DNA of 64,000 nt, taken from contig JAFGMI010000048.1 of the NCBI GenBank assembly GCA_016927595.1, forward strand, positions 17,060 to 81,059. The letters run 5' to 3'. Every line of letters starts with the position of its first letter. The first letter of the stretch is position 1. Shown here in pieces: positions 63,154 through 64,000 of the stretch. Below the pieces are notes generated by a model. That model had not been told where the DNA came from and did no database searches. It worked only from the letters and a program-made list of their open reading frames with translations. The position numbers were made by a program, and so were the translations under genes. The DNA comes from Melioribacteraceae bacterium. Its GTDB lineage: Bacteria > Bacteroidota > Ignavibacteria > Ignavibacteriales > Melioribacteraceae.

Positions 63154-64000
63154 ATGATGAATGAGAAAAAATATATTGCATTTGATTTGGGGGCTGAAAG
63201 CGGCAGATGTATGGTTGCTATATTAAATAATAATAAGGTCTCGTATAAGGAAGTACATCGGTTTATCACACATAAGCTTTATTCGGACTGCAGTTTATTC
63301 TGGAATCTTTCAGCTATAGAAGAGGAAATAATTATGGGACTCAGAAAAGCTTCAGTGTTATTCGGTTCTTCGTTCAGCGGGATCGGGATTGATACCTGGG
63401 GTGTTGATTATGTCCTGATAGATGCGAATGGGAATACTCTTAATCAGCCTTATCATTACAGAGATAAAAGAACAAAAAATATTATACATGAAGTTTTTGA
63501 AAAATATGACAGAGAGAAACTCTATAATATCACGGGCAATAGTTTTGCAGAATACAATACACTGTTTCAGCTAATCGCGGAGAAATCAAATCCATCGAAC
63601 AATCTTGATAAGGCACATAAACTTCTTCTAATGCCTGATTATCTCAAATATTTTCTTACCGGTAAGATACAAGCCGAATTTACCATTGCATCTACAACAA
63701 ATCTGACAGATGCACGGAATAGAAACTGGTCGCCGGAAGTAATTGATGCATTTGAACTACCTCTCAGATTATTCCCGGGAATTATTGAACCAGGCGGCAT
63801 TTTGGGGGGACTTATTTCATCAGTTGCAGAAACAACAGGTATTAATATCGGTATACCAATATATTCAACTGCGGGTCATGATACTGCATCAGCCGTCATA
63901 TCAATCCCGGGGTCTGCTGATGACGGAGTATTCATTAGTTCAGGTACCTGGTCGATTATAGGCAAGGTATTAAAGCAGCCATTAATTGACAAAAATGCGA
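63154..64000 (+). CDS. rhaB: Rhamnulokinase, N-terminal part (3' end outside window)
   Basis: 282 codons from ATG 63154 (a second in-frame ATG follows immediately), open to the window end. FGGY-kinase features: IAFDLGAESGRCMVA (the AxSGR form typical of RhaB), GIGIDTWGVDYVLID, PYHYRDKRT, NSFAEYNTLFQL, LMPDYLKYFLTGK, AGHDTASAVISIPG and SSGTWSIIG. It phosphorylates L-rhamnulose to give a substrate for an aldolase of the kind encoded upstream. No strong RBS was seen, so it may be read through from the aldolase message. Confidence 0.93.
   Translation, partial: MMNEKKYIAFDLGAESGRCMVAILNNNKVSYKEVHRFITHKLYSDCSLFWNLSAIEEEIIMGLRKASVLFGSSFSGIGIDTWGVDYVLIDANGNTLNQPYHYRDKRTKNIIHEVFEKYDREKLYNITGNSFAEYNTLFQLIAEKSNPSNNLDKAHKLLLMPDYLKYFLTGKIQAEFTIASTTNLTDARNRNWSPEVIDAFELPLRLFPGIIEPGGILGGLISSVAETTGINIGIPIYSTAGHDTASAVISIPGSADDGVFISSGTWSIIGKVLKQPLIDKNA

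Noticed and set aside
1..64000. tRNA, rRNA, CRISPR arrays, prophage or transposase genes, SusD
   Set aside because: I looked for these on both strands and saw no supporting sequence; a covariance-model or HMM search would be needed to exclude small RNAs.

Overview
This is a 64 kb piece of an AT-rich chromosome from a Bacteroidota/Chlorobiota-type bacterium, most likely an Ignavibacteria/Melioribacter-like polysaccharide degrader. Support for this: many secreted proteins end in the QNYPNPFNP type-A sorting tail of the type IX secretion system (T9SS); there are PorV/PorQ-like outer-membrane proteins, TonB-dependent receptors (TBDRs) with an N-terminal carboxypeptidase-regulatory-like domain, frequent TTG/GTG starts, and no SusD. 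Almost everything is on the + strand; only rmuC and a DUF2202 lipoprotein gene are on the minus strand.

Layout. 1-2531: end of a cheW gene, a CBM9-like lipoprotein, rmuC. 2779-7060: membrane-tethered sugar-binding protein, histidine kinase and sigma-54 activator. 7225-26630: a beta-glucan (probably laminarin-type) utilisation locus with GH5-CBM6, two SSS symporters, a T9SS carbohydrate-binding protein, TBDR, a giant Asp-rich T9SS-type protein, a PorV-like protein, GH3 and two GH16 enzymes. 26668-33160: mixed metabolism (SGNH hydrolase, kynureninase, Gfo/Idh/MocA, AEC transporter, GalE, creatininase family). 33242-39948: glycyl-radical activase and enzyme (HypD-like), POT peptide transporter, HOGA1-like aldolase and AGXT-like aminotransferase, together suggesting hydroxyproline/collagen-peptide catabolism. 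39984-41384: GH28-like lipoprotein. 41461-48211: small secreted proteins, a beta-barrel protein, a second kinase/sigma-54 activator pair and a DUF2202 lipoprotein, linked by shared sigma-54 promoters and upstream activator sites. 48603-57665: a second T9SS protein-TBDR-giant protein-PorV set. 57822-61753: araB-araD-araA. 62073-64000: class II aldolase with a microcompartment-type C-terminal helix, then a rhamnulokinase cut by the window end.

Main findings. (1) Two separate sigma-54 circuits can be read directly from DNA. The first uses paired palindromes ACTTATTAN3TAATAAGT, 22 bp apart, with the proximal site about 70 bp before -24/-12 elements, in front of GH5 and the SSS symporter. The second uses TCGAC-N6-GTCGA sites in front of three transcription units around its own kinase/regulator genes. 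(2) A four-gene set (T9SS surface protein, TBDR, about 1,000-residue Asp-rich protein, PorV-like protein) occurs twice and may replace SusC/SusD. (3) The fuculose/rhamnulose-type aldolase carries a probable encapsulation peptide, predicting a bacterial microcompartment locus downstream. (4) Palindromes overlap sigma-70-like promoters of the arabinose operon and the aldolase gene.
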